DNA from: Clostridia bacterium
GTDB taxonomy: Bacteria > Bacillota_A > Clostridia > Oscillospirales > CAG-272
DNA: 18,653 bases
Reading direction: 5' to 3'
NCBI GenBank assembly: GCA_017407725.1
Contig: JAFQWB010000018.1
Coordinates: forward strand, 1 to 18,653
This document shows, piece by piece, positions 8,901 through 15,869 of this stretch; positions within the stretch are counted from its first letter, which is position 1, and each line of letters begins with the position of its first letter. The notes under the pieces are model-generated. The model saw only the letters and a list, made by a program, of their open reading frames with translations. It searched no databases and was not told the DNA's origin. The translations under genes and the position numbers were made by a program.

Positions 8901-10655
8901 GCTAATCTCCCTGCACTCAAGGAAATAGGCGAAATGTCCTTCTATATGGCAATGGGACTCAAGACAATAACCGCGTCGGCTGATCTTAAGGTAATTCCCG
9001 CAATGGCATTTGTAGGATGTCAGTTCGATATATCCTGGTTCTCCGATGAGGACAAAAACGGATACTGGACAAACGAGTTCTTATCTAATATAGAAAGCAT
9101 TGGTCCGAGAGCATTCTACTATTCCAATATCCCCGCAAACATAGAGTTTGAAAAACTTACGTATCTCGATAAGCAGTCATTTGCTGAGCTTGGAATCATC
9201 TCCTTCAGAGCTCCCAAGCTTGAATATATCGGAGATGAAGCATTTGCAGTATGCTCAAAGCTCGAGAGTATTTATGCTCCCGCAGTAAAGCATATCGGTG
9301 ACGGTGCATTCACACAGACACTCGTTACTGAATTTGAGGTAAGCGATGCTCTTGAATCGATTGGAAACAACCCCTTCTTTATGGCTGATAAGTTTGAGGG
9401 CTTCTTTGCAACAGAGTCCGGCACAAGAACCACTACAAAGACCTTTACAAATGCAAAGATAGTTGACGGAGCGCTTTACGTAAAGAATGCAAGAGGATAT
9501 TCTCTTGTTTCCTATCCTATGACAAAGACCGATATCGAGCTCGTTGTTGAAGAGGGAACTACGAGAATTGAGCTTTATGCGGTATCGATGAATGAAAACC
9601 TTTTAATGGTTAAGCTTCCCGCATCGCTCAGAAGCATTGCAGATTTTGCATTCATCGGAACGAACAACCTGAATACGGTAACCTTCAGATCTTACTACGC
9701 TCCTACTCTTGAGAGTATGATGAGCATAGCAAATGTCGATAAGGAAATCCAATATATCACAGTTGATAACCTTGATAAATTCCCCGGATTTGAGACACTT
9801 TATAAATACAGCTATTCGATCATGTTCGACGGTTTTGGTGTACGTAACCTTTATCAGAACAACTTCAAGGCAGGCGTCGGCGGATTCAATGCTCCCAAGA
9901 TGACTGCGATCATTCCCGAAAACTGTGTAGGATACGATGCACTTGTATATAAGGCATACTTTGATGTATCCGAGACAGAAAAATCAGGAATAAACTCAGG
10001 CAGATACGCAGTAGCATTTACAGATGCCGTACACGCTCTCCCCGATAGTGTTGACCGCTTCGACAAGCTTCTTGTTGAGACAGCAATAAATGCTTACAAT
10101 GCTCTTGAGGCGCACAGCGACGAGAAGGTATTCGTCGATGCATCTGTAGTTGAAAAATTCGAAAGACTCCGTGTTCAGTATAACGTAAACGTTGTTGACG
10201 GAAAGATAGCGGCGCTCTTCGGAATGTACAACACAGAATATCACTTCAATATTCTTAAGGATGCAACTTTAGCTTACAATGCACTTACAGACGACGAAAA
10301 GGCACTTGTTGCAAATGCTGACGTACTTTCCGTTAAGTATGACGAGCTCTGTGAGGCAATGGGCGTTGAAGTAAACTTCGATATTACGTATGCAGAACAC
10401 TTTAAGTCTGTAGAACCCGATGATCCCATTATCAGCGATGACGAAAAGGAAATCCCGTGGAAGCTTATTATCATAATTGCCGCATCTGTGGTAGTTGTTG
10501 CAGGAATAGGCGTGGTATTAATCGTGATTATTAAAAAGAAAAAAGCTTCGGTTAAGGTAACAAATTCCGTAAACGCTCCTGTAAACGAGGAGTCCGATGC
10601 TACACCCGCAAACGAAAATGATACTATCGAAAATTCGGATGCAAAGGAAGAATAA
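2922..10655 (+). CDS. Giant membrane-anchored S8 (subtilisin-like) protease with BspA-type leucine-rich repeats
   Basis: This 2577-residue secreted protein begins with a signal peptide (basic residues, then a hydrophobic core at about 20-40). The S8 protease domain (about 220-700) has its full catalytic set: Asp233 (VLDTGCD), His309 (NSHGTHVAG), oxyanion Asn407 (AASND) and Ser633 (GTSMAAP). A PA domain (about 490-590) is inserted between Asn and Ser, as in C5a-peptidase and lactocepin-type enzymes. Fn3-like regions follow (about 720-1160), then two Big_2-like domains (about 1165-1265 and 1280-1396) and close to 30 LRR_5 repeats (about 1400-2300). Next come two short helical repeats sharing AYNAL. 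The C-terminus has one membrane segment (about 2512-2537), KKKK and an acidic tail; no LPXTG motif is present. It probably cleaves extracellular proteins at the cell surface, the repeats serving in binding. It is the first gene of the operon, and the next gene starts one base after its stop. The protease call is firm; the substrate is unknown. Confidence 0.93.
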   Translation: MRKHTHNKGLSKGVLKRCTTALLAIAILVQAMSLGISASVYGFAGLLGSSGSLSSPGNSGNANFDSDAVIEALQGDVIKYMKKDLIQRIEDQRLTGSAEVILMFSDKSLVSEYTEKYADKMTYDEFKVSDAAIAFERELKINRETTLRELEESGLVFEVKHTYTHVLDGAFVMTTYENMSDICENEGVSGAMLSQSYLPMKAPNNPVDVYDTGIFNSGSVSYTGKGTIVAVLDTGCDYAHPAFTTYSIKDGRYDRDEIAALLPLLEASKTSVGLEAREVYYGNLTGGKIAFGYDYADKDPDIMPFENSHGTHVAGIIAGKGGEITGVAIDAQLAIMKVFSDYDDGAKDGDIIAALEDCITLGVDAINMSLGTSCGFTEESELDELYKNTLYSNIEKAGISLVVAASNDHSSGFGGENGNTNKTDNPDSATVGSPSTYLSSFTVASVSGTKENFMIANGKDEVFFIKSYSTSAKEYDFFEMMGIKEGDKKVYDYVAVPGFGDRVNYSGVNVKGKIALVSRGDITFEEKVQFAQEAGAIAVLIYNNVYGDITMTIGNHAKIPAVSIGKDEGEMLAALKTGTLEFDLSNKAGPFMSDFSSWGPTPDLKLKPEITAHGGNIKSAVVGGEYDEMSGTSMAAPNMCGITVLIRQYVNEKFPELSVTEARDLVNRLCMSTATIAKDKKDHPYSPRKQGAGLADITKATTTAAYLLVDGIGKTKLELGDDPKRTGVYEMTIKLVNISDSAQSYKLGNLTMTESVSVSDPEYVAELAYMLSNTSEYSVDGGVLSADNVVTVDANKTATIKVKITLSDEDKAYLDSTFENGMFIEGYLTFDNTNEEGVDLNAPFLAFYGNWGDAPIFDIDYYEVETEAHNNAIDDDDKIKADYYATTPLGTYYYDYIIPLGTYLYEMDEDAYSAIPATREHAAVSCVKTSISGIYGVFTGLLRGAKELNVTITNTETGEVVWSMTEYNCAKAHYYGAPRGYMSRIDLPMFNDETGSLFAANNTHFEVTMSAKLDWDGGENKSDTYSFSFYVDYEAPTVVDSQYRVKYDKSRKENRYYLDVMVYDNHYAMSCRPILIYDFTGDFTGDFMGEDDVTTTFSSLSEYPIPIYQQNKGEVTKVEIEITDYIDIIKNSKTPNGITLYIDDYAMNAGVYYIPFPETDSEDLVFNTNSIDLSINQTANLVDYFVHADGSEIEITDYLYTLNWTSSDPSVVAVKDGEIEALGSGTAKIRVTADTWVDYEYVGEDKNGRPEYETKPMYKEITVNVSDTQMKDDPNSGINADIKEIFFTSYDTLFAHNTHINFSEIGRTGSTNYFDGNYSLAFYPAEKIQLHYELDPWNLADERYELKWSSNKPDVASVDGNGVVTGEKEGKAVITLKIVIDGKEEQLIAARLSVEIKSEFIIENRELIAYKGKGGDVVIPDDEGILYIGAYAFSHFYLDNKKVVEKDENGYYDLDDKKTPLGNTTVTSVVIPEGVENIKKYAFYNCTALKEVVLPDSCETIGTAAFQGCKNLEKINFAGDPNVENDKDGVKIISDNAFYDCRKLASSGENGADFAGVYAIGQYAFYNTAFTSLDLSLLSRISMGAFYGCKSLTTLKLGERTRISDSMFYGCTALTDVTIYSDTVGDKAFYGCTALKNVTLANNVTYLGVEAFKNCSKLGAININAEIEYIGKNAFAGCTSLESFKLPEDAQLTNYKIEGGAIYTKNGDTLVLVLPSNITSFEVPASVKYISGGAFVTLKNLQIVSFASGSAIEVIGDGAFAGLKSLKTVNLPANKEIKIGIRAFDEATSLRTIDLTSVIEIGDYAFNKTAITALTLNKEKIKIGSYAFKDTKSLGTVVLTNGVKIGVGAFENSAVTTVDLKGGNATVGDSAFKNCVNLTSFDFSGIKEEKDANGNVVEIKIGDYAFFGCKKLKQVVANDIYVIGNSVFAGCVMLEKLEANKLESIGNGAFFDVTIDISKLSNDYTATRLTKLDLPKLEKIGDSAFSCSVGIASANLPALKEIGEMSFYMAMGLKTITASADLKVIPAMAFVGCQFDISWFSDEDKNGYWTNEFLSNIESIGPRAFYYSNIPANIEFEKLTYLDKQSFAELGIISFRAPKLEYIGDEAFAVCSKLESIYAPAVKHIGDGAFTQTLVTEFEVSDALESIGNNPFFMADKFEGFFATESGTRTTTKTFTNAKIVDGALYVKNARGYSLVSYPMTKTDIELVVEEGTTRIELYAVSMNENLLMVKLPASLRSIADFAFIGTNNLNTVTFRSYYAPTLESMMSIANVDKEIQYITVDNLDKFPGFETLYKYSYSIMFDGFGVRNLYQNNFKAGVGGFNAPKMTAIIPENCVGYDALVYKAYFDVSETEKSGINSGRYAVAFTDAVHALPDSVDRFDKLLVETAINAYNALEAHSDEKVFVDASVVEKFERLRVQYNVNVVDGKIAALFGMYNTEYHFNILKDATLAYNALTDDEKALVANADVLSVKYDELCEAMGVEVNFDITYAEHFKSVEPDDPIISDDEKEIPWKLIIIIAASVVVVAGIGVVLIVIIKKKKASVKVTNSVNAPVNEESDATPANENDTIENSDAKEE

Positions 10656-10656
10656 G

Positions 10657-11751
10657 ATGACAAAAAAACATCTCAAAATAATACTTATTATGGTCTTTGC
10701 CGTAGCCCTGACATTTATTTTGTCAGGGTGCGGCTCCGACGGTTACAGTATTGAAGGTAAAAACGTAGTTACCTTTGAGCTTGACGGAGGAATAATAACA
10801 ACCAAGAATTCAAGCTTCGACATAATCAACTTTGCTTATGATCCCGGAACTTATATTCTTGATCCGATCAAAGACCTCGGATATACCGTAAACCGTCCCG
10901 ATTACGAGTTTACGGGATGGTATACAAGTCCCGAATGTAAGCCGGTAGATGAGTGGAACTTCGGTACACTCTTTGAACAGGAAAAGCTTACACTTTATGC
11001 AGGCTGGAAAAAGTCGGTAAAGTACACTTACACAGTTTACTACGTTGAAAATAACGTTGCAACCGCGCTCGGATCTTATGCAGTAAATGCAGGTGATGCA
11101 TATAAGGATCTGAGAGGCTATGAAAACAAGAGAAACGGATACACATCCATAGGAATTTATTCCGATAAGACACTTGAAACACCCTGGGATTCGGGATATA
11201 AGCATCCGGGCGGAGAAACCGATACCGATATTCCCGTTTACGTTGATTATATCAAGGGTGAATGGTCAATTGTAGATAGCTTTGATAAGTTAAAGTCTGC
11301 AATGAAATCAGGCAAGAACGTATATCTTACCGCAGATATAGACTGTAACGGTAACATACTCAGTGAGCTTAGTCTTACTTCAAGCTACGGCGGAATATTT
11401 GAGGGTAACGGACATACAGTATCGAATTTCAAGATCGTAAGATATGCAGGTCTTAAGACCGCAATTATTGCTGTTTTTGCAAAGCTTGATGCAAATGCAG
11501 AAGTAAGAAACGTAAATTTCGCAGACGTTATATACGATTTCACAGGAATCAAGGCGGATACCGTAAAGGTTGCTGCTCTTGCAGTAAGCTCTGAGGAAAA
11601 CGTCAAGATAAATAACGTTTCTGTAACCGGAACGATAACTACCGATTATACAGGTAGTATTACTACACAAAATAAAGCAGTGCTTGAGGCTGATGAAACC
11701 ACGGTAGAGTCGGGCTTTACTGCAACAGTAACCATCAATGTTCAAAATTAA
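10657..11751 (+). CDS. Surface lipoprotein with InlB B-repeat-like module
   Basis: I chose ATG 10657 (364 residues) over an upstream in-frame ATG at 10597. It directly precedes a classic lipoprotein signal peptide (MTKKH, hydrophobic core, lipobox LSGC with Cys25). It also has AGGAAG at 10645-10650, six bases upstream, and starts one base after the protease stop. Residues about 37-117 resemble an InlB B-repeat (Flg_new type): a TFELDGG strand, then FTGWYTSPEC and LTLYAGWKK. A second, looser unit spans about 121-196. Residues about 205-335 have the look of a short beta-helix or GLUG-type repeat region (GGIFEGNGHTVSNF, then VRNVNF and INNVSVTG). No catalytic motif is seen. Its place between protease and transporter suggests a binding or scaffolding role at the membrane, which is inference only. 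Confidence 0.82.
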   Translation: MTKKHLKIILIMVFAVALTFILSGCGSDGYSIEGKNVVTFELDGGIITTKNSSFDIINFAYDPGTYILDPIKDLGYTVNRPDYEFTGWYTSPECKPVDEWNFGTLFEQEKLTLYAGWKKSVKYTYTVYYVENNVATALGSYAVNAGDAYKDLRGYENKRNGYTSIGIYSDKTLETPWDSGYKHPGGETDTDIPVYVDYIKGEWSIVDSFDKLKSAMKSGKNVYLTADIDCNGNILSELSLTSSYGGIFEGNGHTVSNFKIVRYAGLKTAIIAVFAKLDANAEVRNVNFADVIYDFTGIKADTVKVAALAVSSEENVKINNVSVTGTITTDYTGSITTQNKAVLEADETTVESGFTATVTINVQN

Positions 11752-11779
11752 AATGCGTATATAACGAAAAGGAGAAAAA

Positions 11780-14101
11780 ATGAAAATCTGCAGAAAGATT
11801 ATATCACTTGTAATCGTAGCAGCTACGCTTCTCGGAATTATGCTTCCGCTTGTAAGCTGCGGACAGGTGATCGACAACGAAACAACGCGTCTTGTACTCT
11901 CAACAGCAGAGCTTGACGGCGTATTCAACCCCTTCTATTCATCGTCAGGTGCCGATAACGGTATTATCGGTATGACACAGATAGGTATGCTTTCCTCCGA
12001 TAAGGACGGTAAGGTAGCCTTCGGTGAGAATGAAGCGTGTGTAGTTCTTGACTATGAGGAAATAACCGCTGCTGATAAGAGCAATACGGTATACCGCTTC
12101 GTACTTAAGAACGACCTTAAGTTCTCTAACGGATCGCCCCTTACAATGAAGGACGTTCTTTTTAACCTCTACGTATATCTCGACCCTGCATACTACGGTA
12201 GCTCTACAATTTATTCTACCGATATTGTAGGTCTTGCAGAATACCGTACTCAGAGCACAAGTGAAGACAAGCAGGATCAGTTCAACGAAAGCTTCGCGCT
12301 TCTTGCAAACCTCAGAATCAGCCGTCTTATCGAGTGTGTTCAGTACATAACACAGGATCTTTACCCCAAGCAGAGCCTTACTGATGAGCAGATGGCAGCA
12401 GAGCTTGCAATTCTTGCTAAGGACAACGGCGGAGAATATTCAACGCTTGTTGAAGACTACAATCTCACAAAGAAGTACTTCCGTGAGGAGCTCGATAAGG
12501 ATTACACTTATGCAAAGGGCACCTACGAGGATATTTCCTTTACCGACAAGAACGGTAACAAGGTAACTCTTCTCAACGACACAGAAGCATTCCTTTATAA
12601 CCAGGGTCTCATCACATGGGATGAAGAGGAATGTGAATTCATTTACTCTCTCGGTGAAGAAGAGGGAAGAAAAATGAGTGAAGAGGAAGTTAAGGATGCA
12701 GTTTATAACAACTACGTTCCTAACAGAGTAGACTTTATTCTTATGGCTCGTTCAACAGCTATGGAGCTTTACACATACTTCTCACTTCTCGAAAAGCAGA
12801 AGTATTTCGATAGCCTTGATGAAGAGGATAAGATCACAAACGTATCCGGTATCAAATATGCAAATAAGGACGCTTCTGTTGTAGTTAACGGCGTTACTTA
12901 CGATAAGCCCGTGCTTGATGAAAACGGCGCAGTAGTTTCGGGTAACGAGGTTCTCGAGATTACTATCAACGATGTTGACCCCAAGGCTATCTGGAACTTC
13001 GGATTCACCGTTGCTCCTATGTACTACTACTCCACATACGAAGTATATAAGGATTTTGACTATGAGACAAACTTCGGTGTTGTTTTCGGAAGCGTTGAAT
13101 TCCAGGATGAAGTTATTAAGGATCACGATAAGATCGGTGTTCCCGTAGGTGCAGGTGCATACAAGGCAACCACACGTACAGGCGATTCCTCTAACGTTAC
13201 AGCATCCACCTTCAAGTCTGATAACGTAGTTTACTTTGAGCGTAACGAGTATTTCGAATTCCCTGTTACTATCAAGTACATTAACTTCAAGGTTGTTCCT
13301 ACAAACCTTATGCTCGAGTCTCTCTTTGCAGGCGAAGTTCATATGGTTGAGCCCGCTTGTAAGCAGGAGAACATTAATGAGATCGCTGACAACAAGAGCG
13401 GCGGTTTCGCAAGCACACCCGTTCTTACAAACGGTTACGGTTATATCGGAATCAATGCTGAAAAGATACCGAGCATGGCTGTAAGACAGGCAATCATGCA
13501 CGCTATCAATACACAGCTTGCGGTTGACTATTACTTTGGATATTCAATGCCTATTCACCGTCCTATGACCAAGGCTTCTTGGGCATATCCTAACGAGGTT
13601 GATGCTCTTGGACAGTACTATTCATACGATTCAACAGGCGAAACAAGCGAACAGCTTCTTATAAATGCAGGATTTGTAAAGAATGCAAACGGCGTATATT
13701 ACGATCCTAACGACACAAACAAGCACACATGTAAGTACACATTCACAATTGCAGGTGATACGATCGACCACCCTGCATATGACTCACTCAAGAAGGCAGC
13801 AGAGATTCTTAACAAGCGCGGCTTTGATATCGAGGTTAAGACAGATATCAATGCACTTAAGAAGCTTAATAACGGAGACCTTACCGTTTGGGCAGCAGCT
13901 TGGGGTGCAGGTGTTGACCCTGATATGTATCAGGTATACCATATGGATTCCACAGCAGCTTCCACAGCTAACTGGGGTTACCGTGCAATCAAGAGAAACA
14001 GCGGCGGCGTATACGATGAGGAGCTTGCAATAGTTGAGGAGCTTTCCGAAATTATCGATCTCGCACGTGAAACTACTGTAGTAAGTGAGAGAATTACATA
14101 A
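11780..14101 (+). CDS. Oligopeptide ABC transporter substrate-binding lipoprotein (SBP_bac_5), truncated by frameshift
   Basis: The frame encodes 773 residues up to a TAA at 14099-14101. A lipoprotein signal peptide ends in LVSC (Cys27). The family 5 solute-binding fold is recognisable: an LKNDLKFSNGSPLTMKDVLFNL segment at about 109-130, GAGAYKATT, a LFAGEVHMVEP segment, and MAVRQAIMHAINTQLAVDYYFGY. The protein captures peptides outside the membrane for the permeases encoded next. It is longer than usual (about 500-600 residues) because of a charged insertion at about 155-345. The expected ending (KQALDKVMELAVELPTYQR) is present in the next frame: dropping one A at 14100-14101 gives RITYKQALDK and a continuous 897-residue protein ending at 14474. 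The start ATG has AAGGAG (11769-11774) five bases upstream. Whether the shift is real or an assembly error cannot be judged here. Confidence 0.88.
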   Translation: MKICRKIISLVIVAATLLGIMLPLVSCGQVIDNETTRLVLSTAELDGVFNPFYSSSGADNGIIGMTQIGMLSSDKDGKVAFGENEACVVLDYEEITAADKSNTVYRFVLKNDLKFSNGSPLTMKDVLFNLYVYLDPAYYGSSTIYSTDIVGLAEYRTQSTSEDKQDQFNESFALLANLRISRLIECVQYITQDLYPKQSLTDEQMAAELAILAKDNGGEYSTLVEDYNLTKKYFREELDKDYTYAKGTYEDISFTDKNGNKVTLLNDTEAFLYNQGLITWDEEECEFIYSLGEEEGRKMSEEEVKDAVYNNYVPNRVDFILMARSTAMELYTYFSLLEKQKYFDSLDEEDKITNVSGIKYANKDASVVVNGVTYDKPVLDENGAVVSGNEVLEITINDVDPKAIWNFGFTVAPMYYYSTYEVYKDFDYETNFGVVFGSVEFQDEVIKDHDKIGVPVGAGAYKATTRTGDSSNVTASTFKSDNVVYFERNEYFEFPVTIKYINFKVVPTNLMLESLFAGEVHMVEPACKQENINEIADNKSGGFASTPVLTNGYGYIGINAEKIPSMAVRQAIMHAINTQLAVDYYFGYSMPIHRPMTKASWAYPNEVDALGQYYSYDSTGETSEQLLINAGFVKNANGVYYDPNDTNKHTCKYTFTIAGDTIDHPAYDSLKKAAEILNKRGFDIEVKTDINALKKLNNGDLTVWAAAWGAGVDPDMYQVYHMDSTAASTANWGYRAIKRNSGGVYDEELAIVEELSEIIDLARETTVVSERIT

Positions 14102-14474
14102 CAAGCAGGCACTTGACAAGGTTATGGAGCTTGCAGTTGAGCTTCCTACATACCAGAGAAACGACCTTAACGCATATAACACAAACGTTATTGACGTAGA
14201 TACTCTTACACCTGCTGATGAGCTTTCTCCCTACAACGGACCTATGAGCCGTCTCTGGGATGTCGGCCTTAAAGAGGGCGCAGTTAACGGAGCAGGCGGA
14301 AACATATTCTTTATCATCATTTCTGTTGTTGTACTTGCAGCAGTAGTTGTTACCGTTCTTGTTGTATCAAAGAAGAAGAAGGCAGCAAAGGCTACAGCAA
14401 ACGGTATGTATAAGTTTGATGACGATGAGGACGCTGAAGATAACGGCACAGACTCTGATAGCAAGAAAGAGTGA
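14085..14474 (+). CDS. C-terminal part of the substrate-binding protein, displaced by +1 frameshift (membrane anchor)
   Basis: This frame opens at a GTG (14085) without a convincing ribosome binding site and overlaps the end of the preceding frame. It is best read as the missing end of the substrate-binding protein, not a separate gene. Its first part (KQALDKVMELAVELPTYQR) is the normal last helix region of SBP_bac_5 proteins. After about 50 more residues comes one hydrophobic segment (IFFIIISVVVLAAVVVTVLV), then SKKKK and a long acidic tail rich in Asp and Glu. The protease at the head of the operon ends in the same style. If translation really stops at 14101, the cell would make a substrate-binding protein held only by its lipid. 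Confidence 0.7.
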   Translation: MRELHNKQALDKVMELAVELPTYQRNDLNAYNTNVIDVDTLTPADELSPYNGPMSRLWDVGLKEGAVNGAGGNIFFIIISVVVLAAVVVTVLVVSKKKKAAKATANGMYKFDDDEDAEDNGTDSDSKKE

Positions 14475-14525
14475 GATAAGAGTCTCTCTTAAACACGACT
14501 AATTTCATATAAGAGGAAACAAAGA

Positions 14526-15857
14526 ATGTTTAAATACATAGTGAAAAGACTCGCTCTTTCTATTATAGTATTGCTCGGTGTTTCGGTCATAATATATTTC
14601 CTTGTAAGACTTATGCCTACAAGCTATGTTGATGAAAAGTTTGCGGCTCAGATCCAGCAGGGAACTATGACAGAAGAAGACATCGACAGATACAAGAAAC
14701 AGTTCGGTCTTTATATGCCGGAGGCATTCGTTACAATAGAGCTTGAAGGATATAAGCCTTTCACAAAGGACGCCAAGATAAAGGCATACAATGATATGAT
14801 GCTCTATGACGAAAAGGACAGCAAAGAGCCGCCCCCGTATACTTCGTTCTACGCAGGAACGTATGAAAGTAGTAAGGAAGACGTAGCTCTTAAGCTGTTT
14901 GAAGACGGCAGATACAATATTATAGATATAAGTGAAGAGAAGGAAGAGGTAATCGAATCCGGAACCTTCAGAGCATCAGCCGAATCAATAGAATTTATGC
15001 GCGCCGGAACTGAGGAGGATATAACTCCTCAGTACCGGAAGGCGGGTATTGGCAAAAAGTTTGTCGCTATTTTGAACGGTTACTTTGGATGGCTTGGAAA
15101 TATGCTCAAGGGTGACCTTGGAGATTCGTTCTCTAACGAGGGAACTCCGGTAGGTAAGGTTATTGCAGATCACGTAGGAATCTCCTTCACGATCTCGCTT
15201 ATAGCTCTTATCCTTCAGTTTGCAATAGCAATTCCTCTCGGAATTATAAGCGCAACCCGTCAGTACTCGGTTGTTGACTATTCGGTAACTGTTATCACGA
15301 TGATCGGTATATCCTTACCGTCCTTCTTCTTTGCGGCACTTTTAGTTAAGGTGTTCGCAAGCTGGCTCGGTTGGTTCCCCGTATCGGGTCTTGTCAGCGG
15401 AGACGCAGCAACAACGGGTATCGCATATTTTGCGGATATGCTTCACCACCTTGTACTACCTATGGTAGTTCTCGTAGTTCTTTCAATAGGCGGACTTATG
15501 AGATACACCAGAACCAATATGCTTGAGGTTCTTAACTCAGATTATATCCGTACAGCACGTTCCAAGGGACTTTCTGAAAAGAAGGTTATTTACGTACACG
15601 CATTCCGCAATACAATGATCCCGCTTATGACAATGCTTGCGGGTATTCTTCCTTCACTTTTCGGTGGAGCGATGATTACCGAGGAGGTATTCGCAATAGA
15701 CGGTATCGGTCGTCTTGCATATAAAGCACTCAGAGGCGGAGATATCCCCTTCATAATGGGATATAACATGTTCTTAGCGGTACTTACGGTTATTGGTACT
15801 CTTCTTTCGGATCTTATGTACGCAATAGTTGACCCGCGTGTCAAGCTTTCAAAGTAA
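14526..15857 (+). CDS. Oligopeptide ABC transporter permease (OppB/DppB type) with extra domain
   Basis: This 443-residue inner-membrane protein forms half of the peptide channel. The first membrane segment (about 8-28) is followed by the usual RLMP. The core with five further segments covers about 215-435, and the EAA loop that contacts the ATPase is at about 339-366 (DYIRTARSKGLSEKK, then HAFRNTMIPL). The C-terminus DLMYAIVDPRVKL is typical. Family members are usually about 300-340 residues. The excess is a block at about 66-175 in the outside loop after the first helix. That block contains a beta-rich stretch (FYAGTYESS, LKLFEDGRYNIID, ESGTFRASAESIEF) that looks like a small lipocalin-type strand module. 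The start ATG has AGAGGA (14512-14517) eight bases upstream. It is the third transport gene in order and lies 51 bases after the substrate-binding protein. Confidence 0.93.
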   Translation: MFKYIVKRLALSIIVLLGVSVIIYFLVRLMPTSYVDEKFAAQIQQGTMTEEDIDRYKKQFGLYMPEAFVTIELEGYKPFTKDAKIKAYNDMMLYDEKDSKEPPPYTSFYAGTYESSKEDVALKLFEDGRYNIIDISEEKEEVIESGTFRASAESIEFMRAGTEEDITPQYRKAGIGKKFVAILNGYFGWLGNMLKGDLGDSFSNEGTPVGKVIADHVGISFTISLIALILQFAIAIPLGIISATRQYSVVDYSVTVITMIGISLPSFFFAALLVKVFASWLGWFPVSGLVSGDAATTGIAYFADMLHHLVLPMVVLVVLSIGGLMRYTRTNMLEVLNSDYIRTARSKGLSEKKVIYVHAFRNTMIPLMTMLAGILPSLFGGAMITEEVFAIDGIGRLAYKALRGGDIPFIMGYNMFLAVLTVIGTLLSDLMYAIVDPRVKLSK

Positions 15858-15869
15858 AGGAGCGTTAAG

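Noticed and set aside
7300..9400. Tandem DNA repeats or a CRISPR-like array suggested by the repetitive protein
   Set aside because: The periodicity is at protein level (BspA-type repeats); the DNA units differ and there are no constant repeats with regular spacers.
10500..10655. Sortase cell-wall anchor at the protease C-terminus
   Set aside because: No LPXTG-like motif precedes the hydrophobic segment, and a long acidic tail follows the lysines, so it is a membrane anchor.
14092..14105. Programmed +1 ribosomal frameshift in the substrate-binding protein
   Set aside because: The junction ACA-TAA-C lacks a known shift-prone codon pair, upstream Shine-Dalgarno-like stimulator or hairpin. A plain base insertion or sequence error explains it better.
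14477..14491. Hairpin TAAGAG-TCT-CTCTTA between substrate-binding protein and permease
   Set aside because: Only 6 bp, AT-rich and without a T-run, so not a terminator. At most it could slow messenger decay.
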